Shown piece by piece: positions 26,713 through 35,276 of a stretch of DNA of 64,000 nucleotides. The stretch is from Flavobacterium beibuense F44-8 (GTDB taxonomy: Bacteria; Bacteroidota; Bacteroidia; Flavobacteriales; Flavobacteriaceae), in assembly GCF_000769915.1 (NCBI RefSeq), contig NZ_JRLV01000004.1, positions 124,001-188,000 on the forward strand, written 5' to 3'. The notes under the pieces are model-generated. The model had not been told where the DNA came from and searched no databases. It saw only the letters and a program-made list of their open reading frames with translations. Every line of letters starts with the position of its first letter. Position 1 is the stretch's first letter. A program made the translations under genes and the position numbers.

Positions 26713-27744
26713 ATGAAAGGTGTATTGTTAGTTAACCTTGGATCTCCGGACAGTCCGGAACCAAAAGACGTAAAGCCATATCTGGACGAGTTCCTTATGG
26801 ACAAGTATGTTATAGATGTTCCTTTTTTACTAAGAGCACTTTTAGTTAGGGGTATCATTTTAAGAAAAAGGCCGGAAGACTCGGCAGAAGCCTACAAAAA
26901 AATATGGTGGGACGAAGGGTCTCCGCTTATTGTGCTTTCTGAAAGGATGCACAAAAAAGTGGTACAAAAAACCGAACTTCCTGTAGCACTGGCTATGCGT
27001 TATGGTAAACCATCTATAGAAACCGGGTTACAGCAACTGGCAGACCAGGGTGTGACCGAGGTACTGCTTTTCCCGCTTTACCCGCAATATGCCATGGCTT
27101 CTACCCTTACTATTTTAGTATTGGCAGAAGAAATACGTAAAAAGAAATTCCCGCAAATGACATTAACCGATGTCCCTGCGTTTTACAATAAGCCCGACTA
27201 TATTAAAGTACTGGCAAACTCCATTAAAAGTTCACTGGAAGGTTTTGATTATGATCACCTGCTATTCTCTTACCACGGTATACCGGAACGCCACATAAGA
27301 AAAACCGATGTGACCAAATCACATTGTAAAATAAACGATACCTGTTGTACAACACCATCGGCAGCACATAAATTCTGCTACCGTCACCAGTGTTATGAAA
27401 CGACCAGACTGGTAGTAGAACAACTGGGTATCCCTGAAGATAAATATTCGCTTACTTTCCAGTCAAGACTGGCAGGAGACAAATGGCTTGAACCTTATAC
27501 CGACATCGAAATAAACAAGATGCCTGCAAAAGGAATTAAAAACCTTGCCGTGGTTACCCCTGCATTTGTAGCAGACTGTCTTGAGACGCTGGAAGAAATT
27601 GCCATGCGTGCCAACGAAGACTTTAAAGAGCACGGAGGTGAAAACTTCCATGCTATTCCTTGCCTTAATGATAATAATGAATGGGTTGATGTGGTGGCAA
27701 ACTGGATAAACGAGTGGGCTAACGCAGAAAAACCTGTGGTATAA
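26713..27744 (+). CDS. hemH: Ferrochelatase
   Basis: Inserts iron into protoporphyrin or coproporphyrin at the membrane surface. The 343-residue protein starts at ATG 26713, giving the canonical MKGVLLVNLGSPDSPEP; an earlier in-frame start would add 19 non-family residues. Catalytic signatures include LLFSYHGIPERH (the metal-binding His) and VVTPAFVADCLETLEEI with the conserved Glu. Between them is a cysteine-rich insertion with Cys205, 211, 212, 222 and 227, which could hold a [2Fe-2S] cluster. The stop codon overlaps the MATE gene start (TAATG). Confidence 0.96.
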   Translation: MKGVLLVNLGSPDSPEPKDVKPYLDEFLMDKYVIDVPFLLRALLVRGIILRKRPEDSAEAYKKIWWDEGSPLIVLSERMHKKVVQKTELPVALAMRYGKPSIETGLQQLADQGVTEVLLFPLYPQYAMASTLTILVLAEEIRKKKFPQMTLTDVPAFYNKPDYIKVLANSIKSSLEGFDYDHLLFSYHGIPERHIRKTDVTKSHCKINDTCCTTPSAAHKFCYRHQCYETTRLVVEQLGIPEDKYSLTFQSRLAGDKWLEPYTDIEINKMPAKGIKNLAVVTPAFVADCLETLEEIAMRANEDFKEHGGENFHAIPCLNDNNEWVDVVANWINEWANAEKPVV

Positions 27745-29084
27745 TGTCTATAACCTCTACGGATTTAGCCAATAAGGACATTAAGCAACTGCTTTTCAGG
27801 CAGTCGGTTCCTGCTTCCATAGGTATCCTGTTCATGACAGTTAATGTCCTTATTGACACCATATTCGTAGGCCGTTGGATAGGTGCGCTGGCCATAGCAG
27901 CCCTCTCGGTTGTTATGCCCATTACCTTTTTCATATCCTCTATGGGTATGGCCATCGGTATAGGGGGTAGTTCTGTACTCTCCCGTGCATTGGGTAAGGG
28001 CAATCGTGAAAAAGCCCTTAACACCTTTGCCCATCAAATCATGATGACCTTTGGGATCGCATCGTTATTTGTAATTATAGGCTTCTTTTTTAGTGAAGAG
28101 GTACTTTTTGCCTTTGGTGCTAACGGAGATATTATGGCTCCGGCTAAAGAATTCTTTTTACCCATACTTTTTGCCGTACCTTTTCAGGCATTCTGTATGA
28201 CGGGTAACAACGTTATACGTGCTGAAGACAAATCCCGCCACGCTATGGTGGCCATGATCATTTCGGCAGTTTCAAACATTATACTCGATATTGTATTCAT
28301 AAAGGTATTAAACCTTGGCGTGTTTGGTGCCGCACTGGCAACCTCATTCTCTTTTTTTCTTTGTTTTTTATATATCCTTTGGTTCTTTATTTACAAAAGC
28401 GAACTGAAACTGGAACTAAAGCATTTTGTTTTCCATAAGAAACTTGCCCGCGAAATACTATCCTTAAGCTTTGTAACCTTTGCAAGGCAGGGTGTAATAA
28501 GTATACTGGCAATTATTCTTAACCATACCTTATATGCCGAAGGCGGCGAACATGCCGTTGCCGTATATGGTATTATAAGCCGTATGCTAATGTTTGCGCT
28601 TTTCCCGGTACTGGGAATTACACAAGGGTTTATGCCTATTGCAGGATATAACTATGGTGCCGAAAACTACAGCAGGGTTAGGGAAACCATTTTTACCTCT
28701 ATAAAATATGCAGCACTTTTTGCTGTAATCGTTTTTATAGTCGTTCTCACCTTTGCCAAACCTATAGTATCGGTATTCACTACTGATGCCGTTGTAATTG
28801 CTGATACTCCTGGCGCTTTGCGTTGGGTATTTGCTGCATCGCCTATTATAGCGGTACAACTTATAGGGGCGGCTTATTTTCAGGCAGCCGGTAAGGCTAC
28901 AAAAGCCCTATTACTAACACTTTCCAAGCAGGGCTTTTTCTTAATCCCGCTAGTGCTTATTTTACCACAGTTTTTTGGTATTTTTGGTGTGTGGGTTTCA
29001 TTCCCCATTGCAGACGTGCTCTCTACCATAGTAACAGGACTGTTTTTAAGGCAGGAAATGACACACCATCTTAAAAAAGAATAA
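27744..29084 (+). CDS. MATE-family multidrug/solute efflux transporter
   Basis: An inner-membrane cation/drug antiporter of 446 residues with about 12 transmembrane helices in two homologous halves. The first helix region has the family start LLFRQSVPASIGILFMTVNV and DTIFVGRWIG; half-repeat motifs such as GIGGSSVLSRALGKGNREKA and GFMPIAGYNYGAENYSRVRE are those of the NorM/DinF group. The substrate cannot be read from sequence. It is locked into the hemH-hemJ unit by TAATG overlaps on both sides, so it may move a porphyrin, haem-related or toxic compound. That role is inferred only from position. Confidence 0.9.
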   Translation: MSITSTDLANKDIKQLLFRQSVPASIGILFMTVNVLIDTIFVGRWIGALAIAALSVVMPITFFISSMGMAIGIGGSSVLSRALGKGNREKALNTFAHQIMMTFGIASLFVIIGFFFSEEVLFAFGANGDIMAPAKEFFLPILFAVPFQAFCMTGNNVIRAEDKSRHAMVAMIISAVSNIILDIVFIKVLNLGVFGAALATSFSFFLCFLYILWFFIYKSELKLELKHFVFHKKLAREILSLSFVTFARQGVISILAIILNHTLYAEGGEHAVAVYGIISRMLMFALFPVLGITQGFMPIAGYNYGAENYSRVRETIFTSIKYAALFAVIVFIVVLTFAKPIVSVFTTDAVVIADTPGALRWVFAASPIIAVQLIGAAYFQAAGKATKALLLTLSKQGFFLIPLVLILPQFFGIFGVWVSFPIADVLSTIVTGLFLRQEMTHHLKKE

Positions 29085-29635
29085 TGGAATATAACTACAT
29101 AAAATCACTGCATCTCATTTTTGTAATTACCTGGTTTGCCGGGCTTTTTTACATAGTGAGGCTATTTGTATACCACCTGGAGGCTAATGATAAGCCTTCG
29201 CCCGAAAAAGAAATACTTATCAAACAATACAAGATTATGGCTTACAGGTTGTGGTATATTATCACTTGGCCATCAGCAGTACTGGCAAGTATTTTTGCCT
29301 ACTGGATGCTGTTTTTTACCCCTACGGGTAACGCTTGGCTGTCACAACCCTGGATGCATGTTAAGTTGGGGTTTGTACTCCTGTTATACCTGTACCATTT
29401 AAAATGTCACTCCATTTTCAAACAACTGCAGCGTGACGAGATAAAACATACCTCAAACTTTATGCGTATTTGGAACGAAGGGGCTACCATAATTTTATTT
29501 GCCGTTGTTTTTTTAGTAATTTTAAAAAACGCCGTAAACTGGATTTATGGCGTGGTAGGTATTTTACTATTCTCCATACTAATAATGCTTGGTTTTAAGT
29601 TTTATAAAAGGATTAGGGAGAAAAACAACTCGTAA
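29084..29635 (+). CDS. hemJ: Protoporphyrinogen IX oxidase, HemJ type
   Basis: A membrane haem-dependent oxidase that converts protoporphyrinogen IX to protoporphyrin IX. The 183-residue protein has four to five membrane helices and the HemJ (UPF0093) signatures: KSLHLIFVITWFAGLFYIVR with the haem-ligand His, WLSQPWMHVKLGFVLLLYLYH with a second conserved His/Lys pair, and MRIWNEGATIILFAVV. This fills the step between hemF and hemH, and no HemG or HemY is seen here. Its ATG overlaps the MATE stop (TAATG). Confidence 0.9.
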   Translation: MEYNYIKSLHLIFVITWFAGLFYIVRLFVYHLEANDKPSPEKEILIKQYKIMAYRLWYIITWPSAVLASIFAYWMLFFTPTGNAWLSQPWMHVKLGFVLLLYLYHLKCHSIFKQLQRDEIKHTSNFMRIWNEGATIILFAVVFLVILKNAVNWIYGVVGILLFSILIMLGFKFYKRIREKNNS

Positions 29636-29643
29636 TGCGTTAA

Positions 29644-31149
29644 ATGAAGCAGCAGTTTAAGATAAGAAAATGGTCGCTAAGGGTGAGGATATTCCTTTCC
29701 ATGATATTGGTGACCCTTATAGCCTCGCTACTTATTGCTGCGGTTTCCATTTATCAGTTTGGAAAAGAGGCAAAAGAATACCATGAAGACAGACTGGAGC
29801 GAAAGGAAAATGCCATAAAGGAGCATATTAACTACATCCTTTCTACCACTACCTACCCGCTTTCTACCGAAAACCTTCCGCTTATTTTCAGGGAAAGGAT
29901 TCATGAACTGGCAAATATCCACGGGCTGGAAGTAAACATTTATGACCTTAACGGACATTTATTAAAATCGTCTAAAGCCGGATTCTCGGTAGATACTGTA
30001 GACAATACTACCATACCTCCAAATATTTTGAGGGTACTGCGCAGTACTGCCGAAAAACGCTATGTAGATCTTAAAAATATTGACGGGCAAAAGTTCCGTT
30101 CCTCTTACAGCTACCTTAACGATACCAAATTCAAACCACTGGGAATACTTAACCTTCCCTATATAAAGGACGAAGGATATTATGAAAAAGAACAGCGCAA
30201 TTTCTTTATGCGCTTTGGTCAGGTATACTCCTTCATGTTGCTTATCTCTATAATTGTAGCCTATTTCCTTTCCAGCTTTATCACCAAATCGCTCAAGGCC
30301 ATTAGTGAAAGGATAGCCGAAACCCGACTGAGCCAGACAAACGAAAGAATACACATGGACGATTCCCCACAGGAAATTAACCAGCTTGTAAAATCATATA
30401 ACGCACTGGTAGACGACCTGGAAGACAGTGCCACAAAACTGGCACAAAGCGAAAGGGAACAGGCATGGAGAGAAATGGCAAAACAGGTAGCACACGAAAT
30501 TAAGAATCCGCTTACCCCTATGCGCCTTACGGTACAGAGCTTTCAACGCAGGTTTGACCCTAATGACCCTGATATTAAGAAAAAACTGGATGAGTTTTCT
30601 AAAACACTTATTCAGCAAATAGATACTATGAGTTCGGTGGCATCGGCGTTCTCCAGCTTTGCCTCAATGCCTGCACAGCAAAACGAAACGGTTAATATCG
30701 TTAAGATTGTCCAGCTCGCACTTGAAATATTTAACGAAGGGTTTATCTCCTTTGTCACCGAAGAACCGGATATCACTACCCGTATGGACCGCACCCAGCT
30801 GATACGTATTATTACCAATTTGGTTAAAAATGCAATACAGGCCATACCGGAAGATCAGCACAATCCTATTGTACAGGTACGTGTTTACCGTGAAGGGAAT
30901 TTTGTAAAAATAACGGTTAAAGACAACGGTAAGGGAATAAGCGTAGAGAATAAAAATCGTATTTTTGAACCTAAATTCACTACCAAATCAAGCGGAATGG
31001 GACTTGGACTGGGGATTATTAAAAATATCGTGGAAAATTACCACGGAACCATCTCCTTTGAAAGTGAACTTGGTAAAGGCACCAAATTCATGGTTTCCCT
31101 ACCGATTACCGACAGTGATTTACCTATTAAAGAAACAGACAATAACTAA
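29644..31149 (+). CDS. Orphan sensor histidine kinase with HAMP domain
   Basis: A 501-residue NtrY-like membrane kinase. Helices at about 13-36 and 195-217 flank a periplasmic domain of about 160 residues, followed by HAMP (LKAISERIAETRLSQTNERI), a phosphoacceptor region QVAHEIKNPLTPMRLTVQSF with its His, and HATPase_c motifs NLVKNAIQAIP, DNGKGIS and SSGMGLGLGIIKN. The HEIKNPLTP box is the NtrB/NtrY type. No response-regulator gene is next to it; the following gene is a crotonase. It starts eight bases after hemJ, so it is the last gene of the hemH operon or nearly so. Confidence 0.9.
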   Translation: MKQQFKIRKWSLRVRIFLSMILVTLIASLLIAAVSIYQFGKEAKEYHEDRLERKENAIKEHINYILSTTTYPLSTENLPLIFRERIHELANIHGLEVNIYDLNGHLLKSSKAGFSVDTVDNTTIPPNILRVLRSTAEKRYVDLKNIDGQKFRSSYSYLNDTKFKPLGILNLPYIKDEGYYEKEQRNFFMRFGQVYSFMLLISIIVAYFLSSFITKSLKAISERIAETRLSQTNERIHMDDSPQEINQLVKSYNALVDDLEDSATKLAQSEREQAWREMAKQVAHEIKNPLTPMRLTVQSFQRRFDPNDPDIKKKLDEFSKTLIQQIDTMSSVASAFSSFASMPAQQNETVNIVKIVQLALEIFNEGFISFVTEEPDITTRMDRTQLIRIITNLVKNAIQAIPEDQHNPIVQVRVYREGNFVKITVKDNGKGISVENKNRIFEPKFTTKSSGMGLGLGIIKNIVENYHGTISFESELGKGTKFMVSLPITDSDLPIKETDNN

Positions 31150-31160
31150 AATAAACTCAA

Positions 31161-31943
31161 ATGAACTACGAAAATATTTTAGCGGAAAAAGAAAACGGGC
31201 TTGCTGTAATTACCATTAACAGGCCTACTAAACTAAACGCACTTAACAAGACTACTATACAGGAACTTCATGAAGCTTTTAAAGCCCTTGATGCTGATAA
31301 AGAAGTAAAAGCCATTATTATAACCGGAAGCGGAGAGAAGGCTTTTGTTGCCGGAGCCGATATTTCGGAATTTGCCGATTTTGATGTGGCTCAGGGTGGC
31401 GAACTAGCAGCTAAAGGTCAGGAACTGTTATTCGATTTTGTAGAGAACCTTTCTACTCCGGTTATTGCCGCAGTAAACGGTTTTGCTCTTGGTGGTGGGC
31501 TGGAGCTTGCCATGGCAGCACACTTCAGAGTAGCGTCTGACAATGCTAAAATGGGATTACCGGAAGTATCTCTCGGTGTTATACCGGGTTATGGCGGTAC
31601 ACAACGTTTACCTCAGCTTGTGGGTAAAGGCCGTGCTATGGAAATGATTATGACAGCAGGAATGATAGGTGCCGAAGACGCTAAGGCTTACGGATTGGTA
31701 AACCACGTAGTGCCGCAGGCAGAGCTTGTAGATTTTTGTAAAGGTATTGCTTCAAAAATCATGAAAAACTCACCTGTTGCAATATCAGCAGCTATTAAGG
31801 CTATCAATGCTAACTTCACAGACGGTGTTAACGGATATAAAGCAGAAATAAAAGCGTTTGGTGAAGCGTTTGGCACTGCCGATTTTAAAGAAGGAACTAC
31901 CGCTTTCCTTGAAAAGAGAAAAGCCGAATTTCCAGGAAAATAA
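31161..31943 (+). CDS. Enoyl-CoA hydratase (crotonase family)
   Basis: Hydrates trans-2-enoyl-CoA in fatty-acid or amino-acid breakdown. The 260-residue protein has the crotonase core: INRPTKLNALNKTTIQEL, the oxyanion-hole segment AFVAGADISEF, FALGGGLELAMAAHF with Glu115 and MGLPEVSLGVIPGYGGTQRL with Glu135. Both catalytic glutamates of true hydratases are present, so hydratase rather than isomerase or dehalogenase activity is expected. The chain-length preference (short-chain crotonase versus butyryl type) cannot be read. A strong terminator follows. Confidence 0.93.
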   Translation: MNYENILAEKENGLAVITINRPTKLNALNKTTIQELHEAFKALDADKEVKAIIITGSGEKAFVAGADISEFADFDVAQGGELAAKGQELLFDFVENLSTPVIAAVNGFALGGGLELAMAAHFRVASDNAKMGLPEVSLGVIPGYGGTQRLPQLVGKGRAMEMIMTAGMIGAEDAKAYGLVNHVVPQAELVDFCKGIASKIMKNSPVAISAAIKAINANFTDGVNGYKAEIKAFGEAFGTADFKEGTTAFLEKRKAEFPGK

Positions 31944-31966
31944 TACAAACAAATCAATTATGTTAA

Positions 31967-31993
31967 AAATCCAGACAAATGTCTGGTTTTTTT
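31967..31993 (+). terminator. Terminator after the enoyl-CoA hydratase gene
   Basis: CCAGACA and TGTCTGG form a perfect 7-bp stem with a two-base loop, preceded by five A and followed by seven T. The T-run also contributes to the -33 element of the next promoter. Confidence 0.88.
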
Positions 31994-32025
31994 GTTTCCT
32001 ATTTAAAAAAGTAAGAATATATTTG
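31991..32025 (+). promoter_or_regulatory. Promoter of the first secreted-protein gene
   Basis: TTTG at 31991-31994 and TATATTTG at 32018-32025 match the Bacteroidota -33 and -7 elements with a 23-base spacer, the long end of the normal range. It predicts a leader of about 15 bases before the ATG at 32044. Confidence 0.5.
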
Positions 32026-32043
32026 CGTATTAACATTTTTTTT

Positions 32044-33597
32044 ATGAGAAACATATTACTAATTATTTCGTTTATTGTGAGTATTTTTCACACTGCTGCT
32101 CAGGAAGCTGACATTCCCTGTAATGTGAAGAAAAGCGATGTATTTAAAGATGAATACAAACATTCAAAAATTCTGTTAGTAGAAGAAGATTCAAACGGCG
32201 GGGTATTTATTGTACGTGCATATCAGGGTAGTCTTTTATCAGGAGCAACACGTGGATTTTATTTTGAACATTATAATGCCAATCTGCAACTCATTAAAGA
32301 ATATGAATATGAGCTTAAACTAGGTGTACTAATAGGTATTGTTGTGAATAATGATATTGTACACATGATTGATTATGGCTATGATAAAAAGAAAAAACAA
32401 TATGTATGTTCTGCTAATTCAGCCAATATTAAAGACTTCAAGTTTACAAAAAAAGAACTTTTCTCACTGGAATGGGATGAAGTTAAAACTCCGGGGTTAT
32501 TTAATTTCGGAAGTATTGATAATGATTACATATCGAACTTTATAACAAATAACGACAAAACCGCTTTTGCTGTAACTGTTGATGTTGAAGATAAAAATGA
32601 TAAGGAAAAACACCTGATACATGTATTTGACAACAATCTTAACCCTACCCTTAAACATGAATTTAAGAGAGAGGTAAAAGACAGGAAATATAAATACGAA
32701 AACATAGATATATCTGAAGACGGAAAAGTAGTTTATGTTTTGGGCAGGGTAAAAGATAAAAAAGAAGGAAAAAAAGGCGGAAGCAAAAAATACCATTATG
32801 AGCTTACCCGTATTACCTCAAGCGATGCTAAAATACAAACTTTTGACACCGATGAGCATTACGCACAATCTCTTAAAACGGTTTATAAAAACGACAAAAT
32901 TTCCTGTGTAGGTTTTTATTCTGACAGAAACGATAACCGTTTTAAAGGTCTTTGTTACTTTGATATGGATCCTGTAACCCTCGATAAAAAAACCACCAAA
33001 TTCAATGAGTTTACAGAGCAGTTTCTAATAGATAAATATGGAAAGAAAAAAGAAAAAGAGCTTAAAAACATCTCTTACAGGGATATATTTTTAACCCCTG
33101 ATAATGACATTGTATTTAATGCTGAAGAGTATTATATAACGACCCATCACAGAACAGGTCAAAACGGCATGAGCACAGGCGTATATTATATTTATCACTA
33201 TGATGATATTGTTACAGCAAAAATTTCACATGACGGAGAATTACTTTGGGCAAGAAATATTAACAAGCGTCAACAAACAAGTGGTGACGAATCTTACATT
33301 TCATACACCTCAATGATTATAAATAATGATACCTATTTCTTTATTAATACAGGAGAAAAGGTAAAAAAACTTCGTAACGACAGGATACAGTTTGGACAAA
33401 AATCAGCCAAAAAATCAAACCTTAATGTAATTAAAATTAATCATAACGGTGAATTTGAGTTTAAGGAAATACTTGATGATAAGGATAATGAAGTTCCGTT
33501 TATGGTAGCATATGGAGCCACTACTAAAAAAGGTAACAACATTTACTTTTTAGGTAGGAAAGGCAGAAAAAAACAGCTGGTTAAATTTTCCTTATAA
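32044..33597 (+). CDS. Secreted protein of unknown function, copy 1
   Basis: A 517-residue exported protein. I start it at the ATG at 32044, directly before a signal peptide (MRNILLIISFIVSIFHTAAQ); an earlier frame start would extend back through the upstream terminator and into the crotonase gene. The mature part is mostly beta, with repeated short strands and YFDMDPVTLD, ARNINKRQQTSGDESYISYT and NVIKINHNGEFEFKEILDD segments, as in a beta-propeller or similar fold. No catalytic motif is recognised. It aligns along its length with the next gene product and is a diverged tandem paralogue. Confidence 0.72.
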   Translation: MRNILLIISFIVSIFHTAAQEADIPCNVKKSDVFKDEYKHSKILLVEEDSNGGVFIVRAYQGSLLSGATRGFYFEHYNANLQLIKEYEYELKLGVLIGIVVNNDIVHMIDYGYDKKKKQYVCSANSANIKDFKFTKKELFSLEWDEVKTPGLFNFGSIDNDYISNFITNNDKTAFAVTVDVEDKNDKEKHLIHVFDNNLNPTLKHEFKREVKDRKYKYENIDISEDGKVVYVLGRVKDKKEGKKGGSKKYHYELTRITSSDAKIQTFDTDEHYAQSLKTVYKNDKISCVGFYSDRNDNRFKGLCYFDMDPVTLDKKTTKFNEFTEQFLIDKYGKKKEKELKNISYRDIFLTPDNDIVFNAEEYYITTHHRTGQNGMSTGVYYIYHYDDIVTAKISHDGELLWARNINKRQQTSGDESYISYTSMIINNDTYFFINTGEKVKKLRNDRIQFGQKSAKKSNLNVIKINHNGEFEFKEILDDKDNEVPFMVAYGATTKKGNNIYFLGRKGRKKQLVKFSL

Positions 33598-33600
33598 AAT

Positions 33601-33630
33601 AAAAAAGCCCCTCAGTGAGGGGCTTTTTTA
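33601..33630. terminator. Terminator after secreted-protein copy 1
   Basis: A perfect stem AGCCCCTC/GAGGGGCT flanked by A and T runs terminates transcription on the plus strand. It differs by a single base in stem and loop from the terminator after copy 2 at 35248-35276. Confidence 0.9.
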
Positions 33631-33636
33631 TTTTAT

Positions 33637-33644
33637 TATTTTTG
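33637..33644 (+). promoter_or_regulatory. Candidate -7 box for secreted-protein copy 2
   Basis: TATTTTTG matches TANNTTTG, 30 bases before the ATG at 33675 and directly after the terminator. No TTG is present at the -33 position, which falls inside the terminator stem. Confidence 0.35.
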
Positions 33645-33674
33645 CCTCACCAACAAACCAACTTATTATCACTA

Positions 33675-35246
33675 ATGAAAAAAATCTTATTAGGGTTATC
33701 CCTATTACTATCCCTATGCTTAAACGCACAGGATATTAACTGTGCTATTGAAACAATAGACATTAACAATTCTAAAAATTTCTCATACTATGCCCGTGAG
33801 GTAATTGAAAAACCCAATGGAGAAAAATTGTTTATTTGCGATGGTTATAGAAAAATTGTGTTCTATATTGTTGATGAAGATAACAACTTAATAAAACAAG
33901 AAAAATATACAATAGGTGAAGATAATGAATTAATTTCTCTTTACACTTTTAAAAACAAGATCTACATTATATATATACATTACGATAAAAAAACATCAAG
34001 TATTTATGCTTCATCTTCAGATATAGATACACTTAATTTTACATCAAAAAAAATATTTACCGGCAAAGTAGGTCATTTTCAGGAATTAAAAGATATTGAC
34101 ATAGATTATACTACTCCCGTAAGATCATCGATGGTAGGCAATGCCCTTGTGGTTAGTAATGATCATTCTGCTTTTGCATTTTGTTTACCACCTGGTGATA
34201 CTAAAAATGATGATACAAAGAGTAAATTGATAATTTACAGCAGCGAAACTCTTGATCCGATTTTGGAACACACTTTTAATGATGAGGATGATAAAAAGTT
34301 TATTTATCATTATAAAGCCTTTACTCTTAAAGATGATATGAAAACGGCAATTCTTTTAGCCAAAATTACAATAAGACCAAACAATCCGTTTAGCACAAAA
34401 ACAGATGGGTATGACAACCGTTACTCGCATTATGAAATAGAACGCTTAACCTCTTCCGGGTTTGAAAAAAAGATTCTCACAACCGGGTCTTCCTCTCCAA
34501 GAACACTAACAATGATTGAGGAAAATGACAATATAAAACTATTTGGTTTTTACTCCCAGACAAATAAATTTCGTTTAAAAGGAGTATGTTTCTTTAATAT
34601 TGACAGCAATTCATTTTCTGTAAAATCAAGTAATTTCTCAGCTATATCTTCTCAGCTTAACGTTGATATTAACGATAAACATATATATTGGCCAGATTTA
34701 ATAAAAGGAGTTCATACTGCTGATAACGGAGATAACCTTATTACTTTTGAAATCAGATCTAAAGTTCAAAGCAATATGACAGATGGACAAAACCGACTTA
34801 TTAAACCCTATTTTTATACGTCTTATGGTAATATCTATGCAGCAAGAATTGATTCTGAAGGGAATTTAATTTGGCTTAGAGGAATACAAAAATCCCAATC
34901 CGGACATAAGGGTAGTACTCATCTTTCTTTTTCTACTTTATTTAAGGATAATGAATTGTATGTATTTCTTAATACTGAAGAAATTAAAGTAGCTAAAAAC
35001 GGAAGAATTAAAATATCAGCAGACAAGGCAGAAGATGCCGATTTTACAGTTTTAAAATTTGATGCAAAAGGGAATTACACCTATAAAACTCTTTTAGACC
35101 ATAACGAAGTTAAAAGTTATATTCATCCGTTTGTAGGAGCAACACCTAACAGTGAGAATAGTATTTACTTTTATTCGTCCAAAAGAAAACAACATCCTTC
35201 TGGAAAAGTAGATACCTATCAGGAAATCTATAAAATCAAACCATAA
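33675..35246 (+). CDS. Secreted protein of unknown function, copy 2
   Basis: A 523-residue paralogue of the preceding product. The ATG at 33675 opens a signal peptide (MKKILLGLSLLLSLCLNAQ); the mature N-terminus DINCAIETIDINNSKNF parallels DIPCNVKKSDVF of copy 1. Matching blocks include KLIIYSSETLDPILEHTFN (copy 1 LIHVFDNNLNPTLKHEF), FKLKGVC-type FRLKGVCFFNID, LIWLRGIQKSQSGHKGSTHL and DFTVLKFDAKGNYTYKTLLD. The two are clearly homologous but well diverged. The gene is visibly more AT-rich than the chromosome around it. Function unknown. Confidence 0.72.
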   Translation: MKKILLGLSLLLSLCLNAQDINCAIETIDINNSKNFSYYAREVIEKPNGEKLFICDGYRKIVFYIVDEDNNLIKQEKYTIGEDNELISLYTFKNKIYIIYIHYDKKTSSIYASSSDIDTLNFTSKKIFTGKVGHFQELKDIDIDYTTPVRSSMVGNALVVSNDHSAFAFCLPPGDTKNDDTKSKLIIYSSETLDPILEHTFNDEDDKKFIYHYKAFTLKDDMKTAILLAKITIRPNNPFSTKTDGYDNRYSHYEIERLTSSGFEKKILTTGSSSPRTLTMIEENDNIKLFGFYSQTNKFRLKGVCFFNIDSNSFSVKSSNFSAISSQLNVDINDKHIYWPDLIKGVHTADNGDNLITFEIRSKVQSNMTDGQNRLIKPYFYTSYGNIYAARIDSEGNLIWLRGIQKSQSGHKGSTHLSFSTLFKDNELYVFLNTEEIKVAKNGRIKISADKAEDADFTVLKFDAKGNYTYKTLLDHNEVKSYIHPFVGATPNSENSIYFYSSKRKQHPSGKVDTYQEIYKIKP

Positions 35247-35247
35247 T

Positions 35248-35276
35248 AAAAAAGCCCCTCATTGAGGGGCTTCTTT
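35248..35276. terminator. Bidirectional terminator after secreted-protein copy 2
   Basis: AGCCCCTC and GAGGGGCT pair, with flanking A and T runs, between convergent genes. The stop codon of the minus-strand GDYXXLXY gene lies inside its right-hand flank. Confidence 0.85.

Noticed and set aside
31858..32043. An extended start of the first secreted-protein gene into the crotonase gene
   Set aside because: It would be read through a strong terminator, and the signal peptide begins at 32044.
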